From Typha latifolia (Eukaryota; Streptophyta; Magnoliopsida; Poales; Typhaceae): a stretch of DNA of 64,000 bases. Every line of letters begins with the position of its first letter. Within the stretch, counting starts at the first letter, position 1. The stretch lies in assembly GCA_019914945.1 (NCBI GenBank), contig CM034109.1, positions 4,774,001-4,838,000 on the forward strand. The letters are read 5' to 3'. Positions 53,717-64,000 of this stretch are shown here, piece by piece. The translations under genes were made by a program, and so were the position numbers. The notes below the pieces were generated by a model. It was not told the DNA's origin. It did no database searches and worked only from the letters and a program-made list of their open reading frames with translations.

Positions 53717-56233
53717 TGTAACACCCCAAAAAAAAAAAAAAAAAAAATCTCTCTCTCTCTCTGACGAGCACATGCGTCAGCCTGCCACCCTGCCCCCTCC
53801 CTTTTCTTCTTCTTCTTCCCTTCCTTTGCCGTGCACGCGACCTTCCCCATCTCCCTCATTTCTTCTTTCCCTCACCGCAGCCCTCCCACCTCCAGCCCCT
53901 CACCTTCCCCTCCATTTGCTACCTCTCTCTCTCTCTCTCTCGTGGTTGCCGACAGCCGCCGGAGCTGCCGAGCTCGCCGACCCCCCTCCCCCCTCCGGTA
54001 AGCTCTCCTCCCCTCCTTCCTTTCTCCTCTTTTCCTTCCCCTCCTCGGCCTCGTGCTGTGCCGGACCCATGCCGCCGCCGGCCTCGTGCCGCGCCGCCGC
54101 AGCCCCGCAGCCTCGTGGGCTTCTCTCCGCCTCACCCTCCTTCCATCGGGAGTGGAAGGAGATGGGGTGGAGGGGTGGGGTTTAACCCCCCACCCATTTC
54201 CCCCCTTAGTGGGCTGCAGTGGTCTGCAGCCCACTAATCTGTTGGGGGTGGGCTGCAGACCGCAGCCCACCAGCCCGATCTGGGTGGGCTGCGGGCCGCA
54301 GCCCACCTAGCCTTGGATCCGGGTGGGCTGCGGGCTGCAGCCCATTAGCCCATTAGCCCATTGTGGAGTGGGCTGTAGTCTGCAGCCCACTATTCCAACC
54401 TTGGTGGGCTATGGCTGGGCCCCCAGCCCACCAAGGCCCTATTGCCTTGTGGGTTGGGTTTGGGCCTACCCATTGCCTCTAGCCTAGCCCATTTGGAGCC
54501 ATTTGGACCCTATAACCCTGTTTATCATTTTCACCTGATTTGATTAGCCTGATCCTCAATTTTGGGATAACATAAGATTCCTAGGATACCCTTGACTCAT
54601 ACCAAACATAAATGTGCTAATAAGATAATTAATTCTATTAGTTCGCTAATGGCTTACTTACGTGAATTAATAGGATTTACACCGCGTGAGGAGGATTTTG
54701 GGCTTCCGGAGGAGCCGACTAGCTGACGAGTTTTACCATACCGTGGAGAACCCCCCAGGCGAGTAGAGTTATACAAATCTAGAATAACATAATTACAGTC
54801 ATTATACCTGTCATGATACTGTAGGAAATGTCGGTATTAATGCATGCAGTTGGTACTCCCTATTATATATTTTGCATACGTAGTTATTTATAACATGTTC
54901 ATCATAGTATTATGAGAATGTTAATGTGACATCAACATTAGTATGATAATGCTTTACATGTGTCCGGTATAGTATACCATTGCATAGATGTATGATTGCT
55001 GTGAACGTAGAATGTAATGACCATGATGACTATAACATGCTTTATGCACTCATAAACACTGCACCAGTTCCACCTATCATTAGTAGTCGAATTCTGACTA
55101 GGCAGTACCCCTACTCACTCAGCCCAGGGTTAAGGGTAGAGTGTATCTTATATGACTATACTATTAGCGGCCTACACCTGAGGTCGGGAAGCCTGTGTGG
55201 CATTCAGGTAGTTATACTGCATAGTTAGGACTAGATTATGATGATAGAAGAACATGATTGTGAGGCGGGGATATATCTCTAGCGGTACCCGACGACGCAG
55301 GTTAGGGCGTCTGTTGATTAGTCGAGGGCTCCCGATTCTCCCGCCGAGGGCGGTGATGATTTAGAGAGAGTGAGATATGGGCTTACGACCGGGGTCCTGA
55401 GTCTGATGGCCACAGACAACCGGTCACATGTAGTGTCGCCATACACGTGTAGGTGACATTACCGCTAGATGTGTATATATCCCCCCTCGATGTATGAGAT
55501 GATGGATGATTGTTTCTTAAGAGTATTTACCCTGTGTGGTGAATAGCTCGGTGAGCGATGATGAGTATGATTATTGCCTTGGTAGACATGAGATGACTAA
55601 ACTGCTATTTTATTGCTATGCATAACATGTAAAACCTATGATTGAGATGTGTATGAAAAGATATTGTCTCAAGCTTTATATCTGTGTGAACTTATCATAA
55701 TACGTTTAGGAACTAGCATGTTCCAAGATAGTGATTGGTAATCTTTATCAATTGCATTGACTTAGTAAATTGCGGTAAGTCATTTCAATAAGCATATCGT
55801 TATCGTTAGCAAATATGGGCATACACTGGATATATACATGCGATGTCATTAATTTAGATTGTATGGATCCTACTCGCTGGGCTGTAAGCTCACTCCTCGT
55901 GGCGGTATTATTTCAGAGCTAGGGGACGCAGGTGCGGGTAGCGAGGAGTAGCCGCTTTTCTTTCCAGTACGTATATTAGTGTATTAAGCCTCTACGAGGG
56001 TGTGATGATGACGTTGTATTTTTGGACTTTAGCATTATATTTTGGATGTATATTTGGAAGGCTTGTTGTGGCCTGTGGACTTGTATCCGGACTCTTATAA
56101 TTGAGTTTATTTATGGTGAAATTGTGCTGTTGTGTGCCTTGTGAAATCCTTGTACTGACAGGTCATGTGATACACCGCGTGGGGGGATTTACCCACGCGG
56201 TTTACACGTGTATTTGGAGGTTTGGGTGTTTCA
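53717..56233 (+). mobile_element. Solo LTR A inserted in Reina-like integrase
   Basis: The 2,517-bp unit starts TGTAACACCCC and ends GGTGTTTCA, flanked by CCAAG. No primer site, polypurine tract or pol is inside. Just after the start it has an A run of about 20 and a TCTC run. The LTR A copies at 1-1700 and 25751-27317 are on the other strand. The GC-rich frames at 53772-54310 fall in the pyrimidine-rich part and are not conserved. Confidence 0.88.
54200..54430. repeat. GGGCTGCAG/CTGCAGCCC units in LTR A
   Basis: Repeated near-palindromes such as TGGGCTGCAGACCGCAGCCC and GGGCTGTAGTCTGCAGCCC, spaced 30-50 bases apart. They match the motif type at 485-740. Confidence 0.8.
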
Positions 56234-56238
56234 CCAAG

Positions 56239-57085
56239 GGACTACCTTCTATACGAGTTCAGCCTATCATCCTCAACCGGACATCCAATCCGAGGTGTTG
56301 AACCATTGCTTAGAGCAGTACTTGTGGTGCTTTGTCAGCGAGCAACCACGGTAGTGGTTATCTTATTTGCTATGGGCTGAGTGGTCATACAACACGGCCT
56401 TTCATTCGGCCATTGGTATGACCCCGTTCGAGGCCATTTATGGATAGCCACCTCCGACCTTGCATACATACTTGCCATTGGCCCGAGCCGACAAAACTGA
56501 GGTGGATGCGGTTTTGCGAGATTGTGATAAGGTGTTGAGGAGACTCAAGATGCACTTAGCGGCTGCCCAAAATTGGATGAGGTAAGTGTACAACTAGCGA
56601 CACCAAGAGAAGTCCTTCTCGATTGGGTACTGGGTCAACATCAAGCTCCAACCAAGTCGGCGAAGCTCGGTTAGACCCATTCCTAATCAAAAGTTGGCTC
56701 CAAAGTTTTATGGACTGTACCAGGTGACCGAGAGGATTGGGCCTATGGCATACAGCCTAGACTTACTTGTGGAGGCGCGGATACACCTAGTTTTTCATGT
56801 CTCAAGCCTCAAGGCCTGAGTTCCCCCTGCCGAGCCAATTGGAGTTATTCCACTCAAGCTAACTATGACTAAAGTCGACGTGCCAGAATCCGAACCGACT
56901 ACTCCTATTCTAGTTCAGATCCTAGCCCGATGACGCATTCAAGTCCAAGACGAGTGGGTGACTGAGATTTTGGTAGTGGCAAGGACGCATAATGGACGAG
57001 GCAACTTGGATTCCCAAATCCAACTTCATGGGCCAATATCCCGAGTTGAAACCTTGAGGGCAAGGTGAACGAAAGCATGGTGGAG
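56239..57085 (+). pseudogene. pol: Reina-like element 3: integrase C-terminal part and chromodomain-like end
   Basis: The integrase resumes with the AYHPQ motif, HCLEQYLWCFVSE, WAEWSYNTAFHS and IGMTPFEAIYG. The tail has APKFYGLYQVTERIGPMAYSL and IHLVFHVSSLK. A chromodomain-like MDEATW (about 56990-57005) precedes YPELKP near the stop. Frame changes and stops occur around 56450, 56585 and 56820. The region ends with the purine-rich GGCAAGGTGAACGAAAGCAT and GGTGGAG before the LTR. Confidence 0.85.
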
Positions 57086-57782
57086 TGATACGACTCGATC
57101 CATATCCACTCACAGTATTGGGTTCATTGGGATTAGCCTATTTATCTAGTTGAGTTTTGTTAGAAGCAAAAAAAGGATTTTTGCCAGAGTGCGTTTGAAT
57201 AGAAATGTGAACCCCTGCACACGTTCACAAAAACAGAGAATGCAAATTGTGCGTTTGAACATAATCGGGCCGTTTGAACACCTACATATGTTCGCATCGA
57301 TAGAGAATTGAAATTCCGCATTTGAACGCAACGCGGCGAAAGTTGTTGGTCTGTTAGGGTTTGTTAAGGTTGTTTAACTTAGTTGATGAGTCTCTAAGAT
57401 GAGCCTCTATAAATATATGGAGGACACATTAATTGGACTTTATCTTGGATAATTAAAATTAGCTTTCGCCTTTATCTTCTTCTCAACTTGTCTCTAGCCA
57501 TTGGCGCCCTGTCCCACCTTGGTCGGCCTCTCCAGCTTCTAATCCCCCTCTTCTACAACAACTTCTCCCACTTCACACCAAGAAGTAAACCTAGCATCTA
57601 TCTAGCTATTCGAGGGCTATCAAGTTAGGATTCGATCAACCTTTGGTCACTGTTTCGCTAATATCTTGAGATCTAACTGCCCAAATTTGGTAATATTAGA
57701 TTCTTTGGAAAGCTCTTTCCCAGAGAGACAACATATCCAAATTTACCATGGAGAAAAGATTGGATTAGACCGGTTCGTAACA
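57086..57782 (+). repeat. 3' LTR F of Reina-like element 3
   Basis: The 697-bp LTR starts TGATACGACTCG and ends GTTCGTAACA, with TATA-like CTATAAATATATG at about 57410-57422. The array at 57187-57345 is a decayed form of the GTTCGAAC palindromes (GCGTTTGAAT, GCGTTTGAAC, GTTCACAAAAACAGAGAATGC). Confidence 0.8.
57187..57345. repeat. Decayed TTCGAA-type array in LTR F
   Basis: At least four motifs with TTTGAA in place of TTCGAA (CpG lost), with spacers ACAGAGAATGCAAATTGTGC and GTTCGCATCGATAGAGAATTG that parallel LTR C. Confidence 0.75.
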
Positions 57783-57802
57783 AATTATCATGGAGAAAAG
57801 AT

Positions 57803-58282
57803 TGCTATTCTAATTTTATGTAATGACAATTTTATTGACACAAAATACTTCGAAATATGTTGCAAAATTTTCAAATATGGCAAACACAAGTCAAACAAAT
57901 ATTTCTCCGAATTGCAGGCTTGGGTCTCCCTTAGTTTTGTGAAATCTCTTTTCCTCTGTGCTTCTTTTATAGAGTGTGAGGAACACCTAGAAATATGAAA
58001 GTAAACTTCTAGTCCTGGCCAATCCGTTTGCACCGAACTTAATTATACTCCTTAAAAATCCCACGCTAATATTTGTGCACATTTCAAATTGTATAGAACT
58101 TTGTTAGAACTGAGTTATAACATAATGCTAATTTGCTTCTTCTTTGGCTAACTTGGATTTCTTTGCACCAATAAATCTTCCACAAGTAATATAACTTGAT
58201 TATACAAAATTTCGAAATTATGCAACATGTTTAAAAACTATTTTGTGTCGACAAATTCACCATTACATAAAATTGCTGTTAC
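57803..58282. mobile_element. Possible fold-back (MITE-like) element
   Basis: About 80 bases at each end are imperfect inverted repeats: AATTTTATGTAATGACAATT and GACACAAAATA at 57808-57850 correspond to the complement of TTTTGTGTCGAC and CATTACATAAAATT at 58236-58276. Total length is about 480 bp and AT-rich. Terminal duplications were not found, so the class is tentative. Confidence 0.5.
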
Positions 58283-58299
58283 AAAACGTGTCATATTTT

Positions 58300-58835
58300 G
58301 TCTTGCACGGTTAATCAAAATAATCTACCTTCAAACTCTATCTATTATCTACCTCCATGATCCACCCACTACCACAACTAACCTCCAACACTCATCGATG
58401 ACCACCACAACATCAGTTTTACTATTGCTATCCAGTTTCAACTTTCCCTCACACTCTCCTTCATATCTATTCATCCCTACATCTGAATTACTTAATTTTA
58501 AAACCATTAGATCCAAGACACATGAAGCTATCACCTATAAAAATTTCAGATCTTTTCAGTCAAAATTTAAAACTAACCAGGATATAAATCCTAACATTGT
58601 TTTGTACATGACGTAATAGGTGCAACTATAAGATAAAGGATGAATTATGTTTTCCCAAAAGACAAAAAGGGATTAATCCTGTCAATTGCTAATGAGTTTC
58701 AATTTAACATTTCAAGGCTCAATTCCTACAGCGGAGAAACTATTTTGGTTAATGTGAAGCACTGATTGCCAAGTAAAAGAATTCTCTTTCGCGTAAGTTC
58801 CAAAATTGTTAAATGTATAGTTTAAGTTCCAAGAT
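58300..58835. repeat. Dispersed repeat R1, second copy, left part
   Basis: It matches 22770-23318 throughout. It is interrupted by LTR B and resumes at 61254. Confidence 0.7.
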
Positions 58836-61253
58836 ATGAGTATTGATGGCAGTAATGGGCTCGGCTTCCTCTTTCTCTGTTTCTTCTCCTTCTTTTTCTG
58901 CACAGTGGTTTAATTAATTAATTAATTAATTAGTTATTTATTTATTTTATTGATGTTATTTATTTAGGTTTTTCATTCTTAATTAATACAAATAAAAAAT
59001 TTAGGCATTAATTATTTTAATAATAATATATATTCTTCAATATGATTAGTATTAATTATAATTTGTGTAATCAATGATTAATTAGGTATAAATATAAGTA
59101 ATACTCATATTTATTTATTTATATCTCTATTAGATTAATATATAGATTTGTAAATTATAATTATCAAACCTATATACTAATATTTTTATGAGATACATTT
59201 TAAATAATTTTAATAATTTATTATACATTATTATTTTGTAACAAATAAAATAATCGGCTTATGTATTTATTTATTATTTTATAAACTAATGACTACGTAG
59301 TCCCTAATTAATCAAGATATAATTGAATTATAATTAGGTTTTTATCTATATTTTTATTTTTATTTATAATTAAAAATCTAGCTAGTCATAAAGATAAGTA
59401 GAAATTATAAAATCTAATAAGTCATCATATTTTACTCGAATGGATTATAATCGGATAAACAATTAACTTTATGTTACTTAAATATTTTCAGATCCTGAAT
59501 CCCTTATTTGAGACCTAGTGGATCTTGCTAGTGATGTGTGACAGTTGATTGATGGACGTGAGGGATACGTGTGTTGGGTTTCCGATTCAGAGGTGAGTAG
59601 TTTTATCACTTAGACGCCTTTCTCAAATTAAGATATATTATATATTATGTACATACATGTTTTGGCCTCTAGCATGATTAAATGCATTTATATAGAGATG
59701 ATTTCAGTCAAACATATTTTATCATGCATTTGATTAGGTTGATCTGAGATATAAGTACATTGGTGATATATAGAGATGATTAGAGATGATTATACTATTA
59801 TGATTTTATATCGATATGATCTCTTTCATGAGAGTGCATGTGATAGACTATAGGAGTATGCATGTGTTAGATGCATGAATGGAGTCTGCATTACATTATT
59901 TTTCTCTTGGCTTCTTTACCACCTAAATTCTTGAGTTGTATGATCTGTTACAATACTGGATATATGCATATGATTTATCATGTATAGTAAATCATAAAAG
60001 TATATATGTATGTGATGTGATGGCTGAAACGGTATCTGGTCCGGACTAGTACTGGACATACTTTTAGCATATGGCAGAGTATGGTGATGGCTGATGGTTA
60101 TACTATTAGCGTATGATAGGGTACAACTATCATTAATATACCCTTAGCGTATGGCAGGGTATGAGTACTTTCTTTTAAGATACCCTTAGCATATGGCAGG
60201 ATATGATTTATCTACAGAGATACCCTTAGCGTATGACAATGTATGATTTATCTACAGAGATACTCTTAGCATATGACAAGATATGCTCTGAGCTTGTGAC
60301 ATGATGTGCATCGAGTTTGTGACTAGTATCATTGGTGAATGATATTCAGAGTTGAGACGGATGATTGTGATAGTGAGAGATATGTGGATTATATCTGACT
60401 CTGACATATACGATTATCTAATGGTTGGCATACATCATGTATCATCATTGATGTGACTAGTATCATTGGATCATAATTATTATACATGATATGTTGTTAT
60501 ATTTGGTGATGTTATATGGTAATTTCATCACGTGATATATTTTTGGTTGAGGATATAATATGCTTATTAATGAGAATCGATTTCATTCATATATACATGC
60601 TCATACATGGCATCATGCTACTTTTTAATTCATATTATCCAGTACATGATTTATTCTTTGTTTGGCTTCACTAATTCGGGGTAAGGTCTATTCACTGAGC
60701 CTTTTGCTCATGACTCTATTTTTTTTAATCACTACAGATATTATGGTATGTGATACCGGCTTGAGATATCATGATAAGATATTTTAGAGCAAAGATGAGG
60801 TGAGCTATAGACGTGAGGTGCTATAGGAGCTAGTTTAACCAGATATTGAGTTGTATCATTGTTTGTTATATTTGTACATTATTATATCAGACGATGATTT
60901 GTATAGTACATGTCAGAGTATAGTGCACTCATGTATTAGTTATTTAGTTGTATCTTGATGGTTTATTATGGTCTGTGTGGGTCCTGCCTGATTAGGTAGT
61001 GGCCTAGTGTATAATATTATGGACTTAGATATTTATATAATAACATATTTATTTAGTTGATAATATGATTCATTTAGTGTTGGATTATGTGAATATGAAT
61101 ATGTTAGCAGGTATTATTTGATGATGTCATGATTATATGTGCACGGGAGTGTATATGTGTGTGATGGGCCCTACCCGTCCTGTTGTGTGCGTCAAGCGTG
61201 CCGTGTGGGCGCCTGGGTGTGCACGTGCCTGTGCCCGTGCCGGGCAAGGTCGT
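58836..61253 (-). mobile_element. LTR B-type copy inserted in repeat R1
   Basis: On the minus strand it starts TGAAACGACCTTGCCCGGCACGG, like the LTR B start. It contains the same internal segments as 43472-46556 in reverse (TTCACTGAGCCTTTTGCTCATG). The GA-rich 3' part is nearly absent, so the left boundary is uncertain and no target duplication can be read. No gene is seen. Confidence 0.75.
60060..60300. repeat. Short tandem repeat inside LTR B
   Basis: About five units of roughly 40 bases containing ATACCCTTAGC, ATATGGCAGG and ATATGATTTATCTACAGAG. Other LTR B copies have only two or three related units (for example 34400-34480 and 44490-44565). Confidence 0.8.
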
Positions 61254-61420
61254 TTCAGAATCTTAGATGACCAATAAATGAGTTAGACGTATATGCAATT
61301 GGTGCTTCACGTTTGACCTCTTTTCCAAAATGTACTAGTAATAACTACATACCATGTGATACACAATTTCCATTGTTATGATCTTGATACCATTTTCTAG
61401 TCGTTTTATGCATGTATCTT
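61254..61420. repeat. Dispersed repeat R1, second copy, right part
   Basis: It matches 23330-23500 (GTATATGCAATTGGTGCTTC, CCATTGTTATGATCTT). It ends at TATCTT where another LTR begins. Confidence 0.7.
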
Positions 61421-62129
61421 TGATATGAATCGAGCGTCCTCTACCCGATCAGGCTCGGATGTAGAAAACAGTCTGCGCAGTCAAAGGAAAATAGTCTTAA
61501 AATATTCTACCGTAGGCAAAAAATTACAAAACCAGTAGTGGTCGATCCATAACTTCTTGATCTATGTTTTTAGTATTCATGCCTTTGTAGATTCTGACTT
61601 CGCCTAGAACGAAAATACGCAAAAGTGGGGTGAAGGTGGAGGTGGCGGGTGATGGTGATGATAGGGTAAGAGAGATGATAATGGTGATGTTTAGGGGATA
61701 AGGATGAGGAGGGAGGACTTGACAGTTGAGGGGGACTAGGGGTAACCGACATCGAGATAGCACATGGCTAGGGTTTGAACAAAAAGGGAGAAGAATTAGG
61801 GTAGAGAGGAAGGAAAGGGATAGAAAATCAATATTCATTCATAATGATCCTTTAGGTTGCTATCCACATCTTAAGAGGCTAATCTAATAAGTCAAAATGA
61901 TAACCCTAGTAATAATGAATTCTCCCGGATCATGTTCGAACGGGGTCGAGTGCGTTCGAACGCACAATTCGCGATCACTGTCGATGCGAATGTATGTAGG
62001 CATTCACATGAGGGTGTTCAAATGGGGTCGAGCGCGTTCGAATGCACAAATTGCATTCTCTATCGATGTGAAGATCCTCCAAGGTTGTATCCATGCTCAA
62101 GATGACTCAGTGTGGTCCAAATCACATCA
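61421..62129 (-). repeat. 3' LTR G of Reina-like element 4
   Basis: On the minus strand it starts TGATGTGATTTGG (62129) after a purine-rich tract. Plus-strand left end is TGATATGAATCG at 61421. It carries TTCGAA-type motifs at 61931-62047. The reading frames at 61524-61838 are in the low-complexity leader and are rejected. Confidence 0.75.
61931..62047. repeat. GCGTTCGAACGC-type palindromes in LTR G
   Basis: GTGCGTTCGAACGCAC is well preserved at about 61950-61965. Others (CATGTTCGAACGGG, GTGTTCAAATGGG, GCGCGTTCGAATGCAC) are partly decayed. Confidence 0.85.
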
Positions 62130-64000
62130 TTGCACCATGCTTTCGCTCATTTTTTTCCTCAAAGTGCAAATTCAAGATAACGGTCCATCAATGTTACCTC
62201 AGATTCCCAAGTAGCTTGCTCCTATGTCTAACCGACCTTGCTTACCAACACCCCTGTGACTATTCATCCTTCACGTATGACCCTCCTTCGTGCTAGGACC
62301 TTCTCTAGAGTGAGCTCAACTACCTCCAATTTAGGCTCGGGTAGTTCTACCGCCACTTGCTCAACTGGACCAACTCAGGTTCCCAAGTTAGATACATGGA
62401 AGACCGGGTGAACTCGAGACGATTCGGGTAGACCTAGCTTATATGCAATCACTCCCACCTTCCCTAAAATCTGAAATGGACGAAAGAAGCAATGTGCTAG
62501 CTTTTGATTCTAAATAGTTTATATCGAGATTTGTCGGTACAGTTGAAGTCGAACATAGACCCAATTACCAACTTCATAGCTTCTTTCCTGGTGTTTGCGA
62601 TCATGCATTTGCTTCATTCGGTTCTGTGCCGTTGCTAGGTGAAGCTTGAGCTGCTTGAGTACTTCATCCTATTCTACTAGTACCTCATCTATGTCGGTCA
62701 GGTTAGGTCAGGTGCGCATGGCTGGTCATAGGATCACAATGTTGGGGGCGTGCGCCAAAAGACATCCTCGAAGGGGGTCATCCCAATAGTAGTGTGGTGA
62801 GCTGTGTTGTTTGAGTACTCCGCCTAGGGTAGGTAAGCTAGCCATCTCTTCAGTTCCTCCCCGGCAAAGCATCGCAAATATTGCTCGAGGCAGCGATTAA
62901 AAACTTTTAATTGCCCGTCAATTTGCGGATGATACGCCGAGCTCATTTTCAGTTCACTACCTTACTGTTTGAAGTACTCTTGCAAAAGTAACTCATGAAG
63001 ATCGAATCATGGTCTGAAACTATTGACTTCGACATTCCATGCAACCGGGCTATTTTTTTCACAAAAATTTATGCTATCTTCTTTGTAATGTACGGGTGCG
63101 CTAGAGCTAAAAAGTGCACACTCTTCGTCAACTGTTCGACCACCACCATTATCACCATATGTCCTCTCACCTGTGGAAGTCCTTCTATGAAGTCCATCAT
63201 TACATCTTCCCAAATTTGCTCTGGAAATGGGAAGGGGTGCAACAGCCCTGTCGATTTTGTCGAATTTATCTTGGTATGTTGACAAATTTCACATGTTGAC
63301 AAATTCTCACCCCTGTCCATACATAATTTTGTGTCAACCTCTTATAGGTTCTGAAGGTTCCCTCATGCCCTGCCATAGGAGTATCGTGGAAGTGGCAAAT
63401 CAAAGTCACTCACAGTTTGGGTTTGGCTGATACTCGTACTCGTCCTCAGTCTAGTAGTAGACCATCCTTCACTTCTAACCCGGGATAGCTAGATGGTTCT
63501 TCCTCTACCTTCTTCATGAGTTCCCTCATCTCTGGATCTTCCACACATGCAGCTCTAATCTCTGAAAGGAAAGGAAAGACTCGGATAGAAATCATGTCCA
63601 GGTCGACCGGTTCAGGTTGCCGCGATAATGCATTGGCGACCTGATTTTCAATTTCCTTCTTGCACACCAATTTGTGGTCGTAGCCCAACAACTTTATCAC
63701 CGATCATACTGTGCCGGAGTGTGAATCCATTGCCCAAGGAAGTAAGGAAGACATCGCTGGTCTGACGCACCATGAATCGCCGATCGATGAGGTATGATCT
63801 CCATTTGGTGACGGCATGGATAATGGCTAGCATCTCTGGCTCATATGTAGACAACATCTGGTTCTTCATCGACAACGCGTTGCTCATGTACACCACCGGC
63901 CTCCCTTCTTGCATGAGGATAGCCCCAATTCTAGTTCCTGACGCATCATATTTCACCATAAAAGGTTTAGTGAAATTAGGTAATGCCAAGACCAGAGCTG
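62130..64000 (-). pseudogene. pol: Reina-like element 4: RNase H, integrase and chromodomain-like tail, continues beyond window
   Basis: On the minus strand the RNase H lies at 63648-63989 (NFTKPFMVKYDASGTRIG, ILMQEGRPVVYMSNALS, EMLAIIHAVTKWRSYLIDRR) with its downstream region at 63446-63700 (KLLGYDHKLVCKKE, NALSRQPE). Integrase is at 62980-63420 with CEICQHTK and WEDVMMDFIEGLPQVRGH. The tail at 62350-62560 reads FRPFQILGKVG, AYKLGLPES, HPVFHVSNLG. The chromodomain-like EQATWESE lies near 62200. Stops and frameshifts are frequent. The reverse transcriptase and the 5' end lie outside the window. Confidence 0.85.

Noticed and set aside
53772..54310. Pro/Ser-rich 137-codon and Arg-rich 144-codon frames
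   Set aside because: They overlap on opposite strands in the C/T-rich part of a solo LTR, with no conservation.
57666..57998. 110-codon frame as a host gene
   Set aside because: Starts inside the LTR F end, crosses its boundary, and runs into a fold-back repeat; no domain is seen.

Overview
The window looks like repeat-dense, probably heterochromatic DNA from a flowering plant. It is built almost entirely of nested LTR retrotransposons of plant lineages: a SIRE/Maximus-like Ty1/copia element, Tekay-like and Reina-like chromoviruses, and an Athila-like Ty3/gypsy element. Plant initiator-tRNA-Met primer sites (TGGTATCAGAGC) follow several LTRs. The species cannot be named from the sequence. 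Every retroelement reading frame seen carries stops, frameshifts or lost catalytic residues.

Layout. 1-12659: minus-strand Tekay-like element (LTR plus integrase/chromodomain) split by a complete 9.8-kb copia element (2158-11963, target duplication AACCC) that carries an extra ORF after pol. 12660-19738: LTR fragments, two overlapping LTRs in inverted orientation, then a plus-strand Reina-like element. 19739-22117: a cluster of another LTR family, including an LTR / 154-bp interior / LTR remnant. 22118-25750: the only gene-like island, with tandemly repeated units encoding a small secreted cysteine-rich peptide resembling RALF; one copy is intact, one decayed, and a third unit is truncated. 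25751-34942: LTR fragments, an unassigned AT-rich stretch, and a second Reina-like element cut by a long LTR. 34943-50798: minus-strand Athila-like element disrupted by two TSD-flanked insertions (37183-41467 and 43472-46556), the first of which contains a further insertion. 50799-57782: fused copia LTRs, then a Reina-like element split by a solo LTR (53717-56233, target duplication CCAAG). 57783-61420: a fold-back element and a dispersed repeat split by another long LTR. 61421-64000: minus-strand Reina-like element running off the window.

The most striking signal crosses element families. The copia LTRs and the Reina-like LTRs both carry arrays centred on the 12-bp palindrome GCGTTCGAACGC, with similar surrounding sequence, upstream of TATA-like boxes. 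The same palindrome recurs inside the copia element just upstream of its extra ORF, beside a TATA-like box and a possible leader exon and intron. I read this as a cis-regulatory module shared between unrelated retrotransposon superfamilies. That is inference and needs to be tested.
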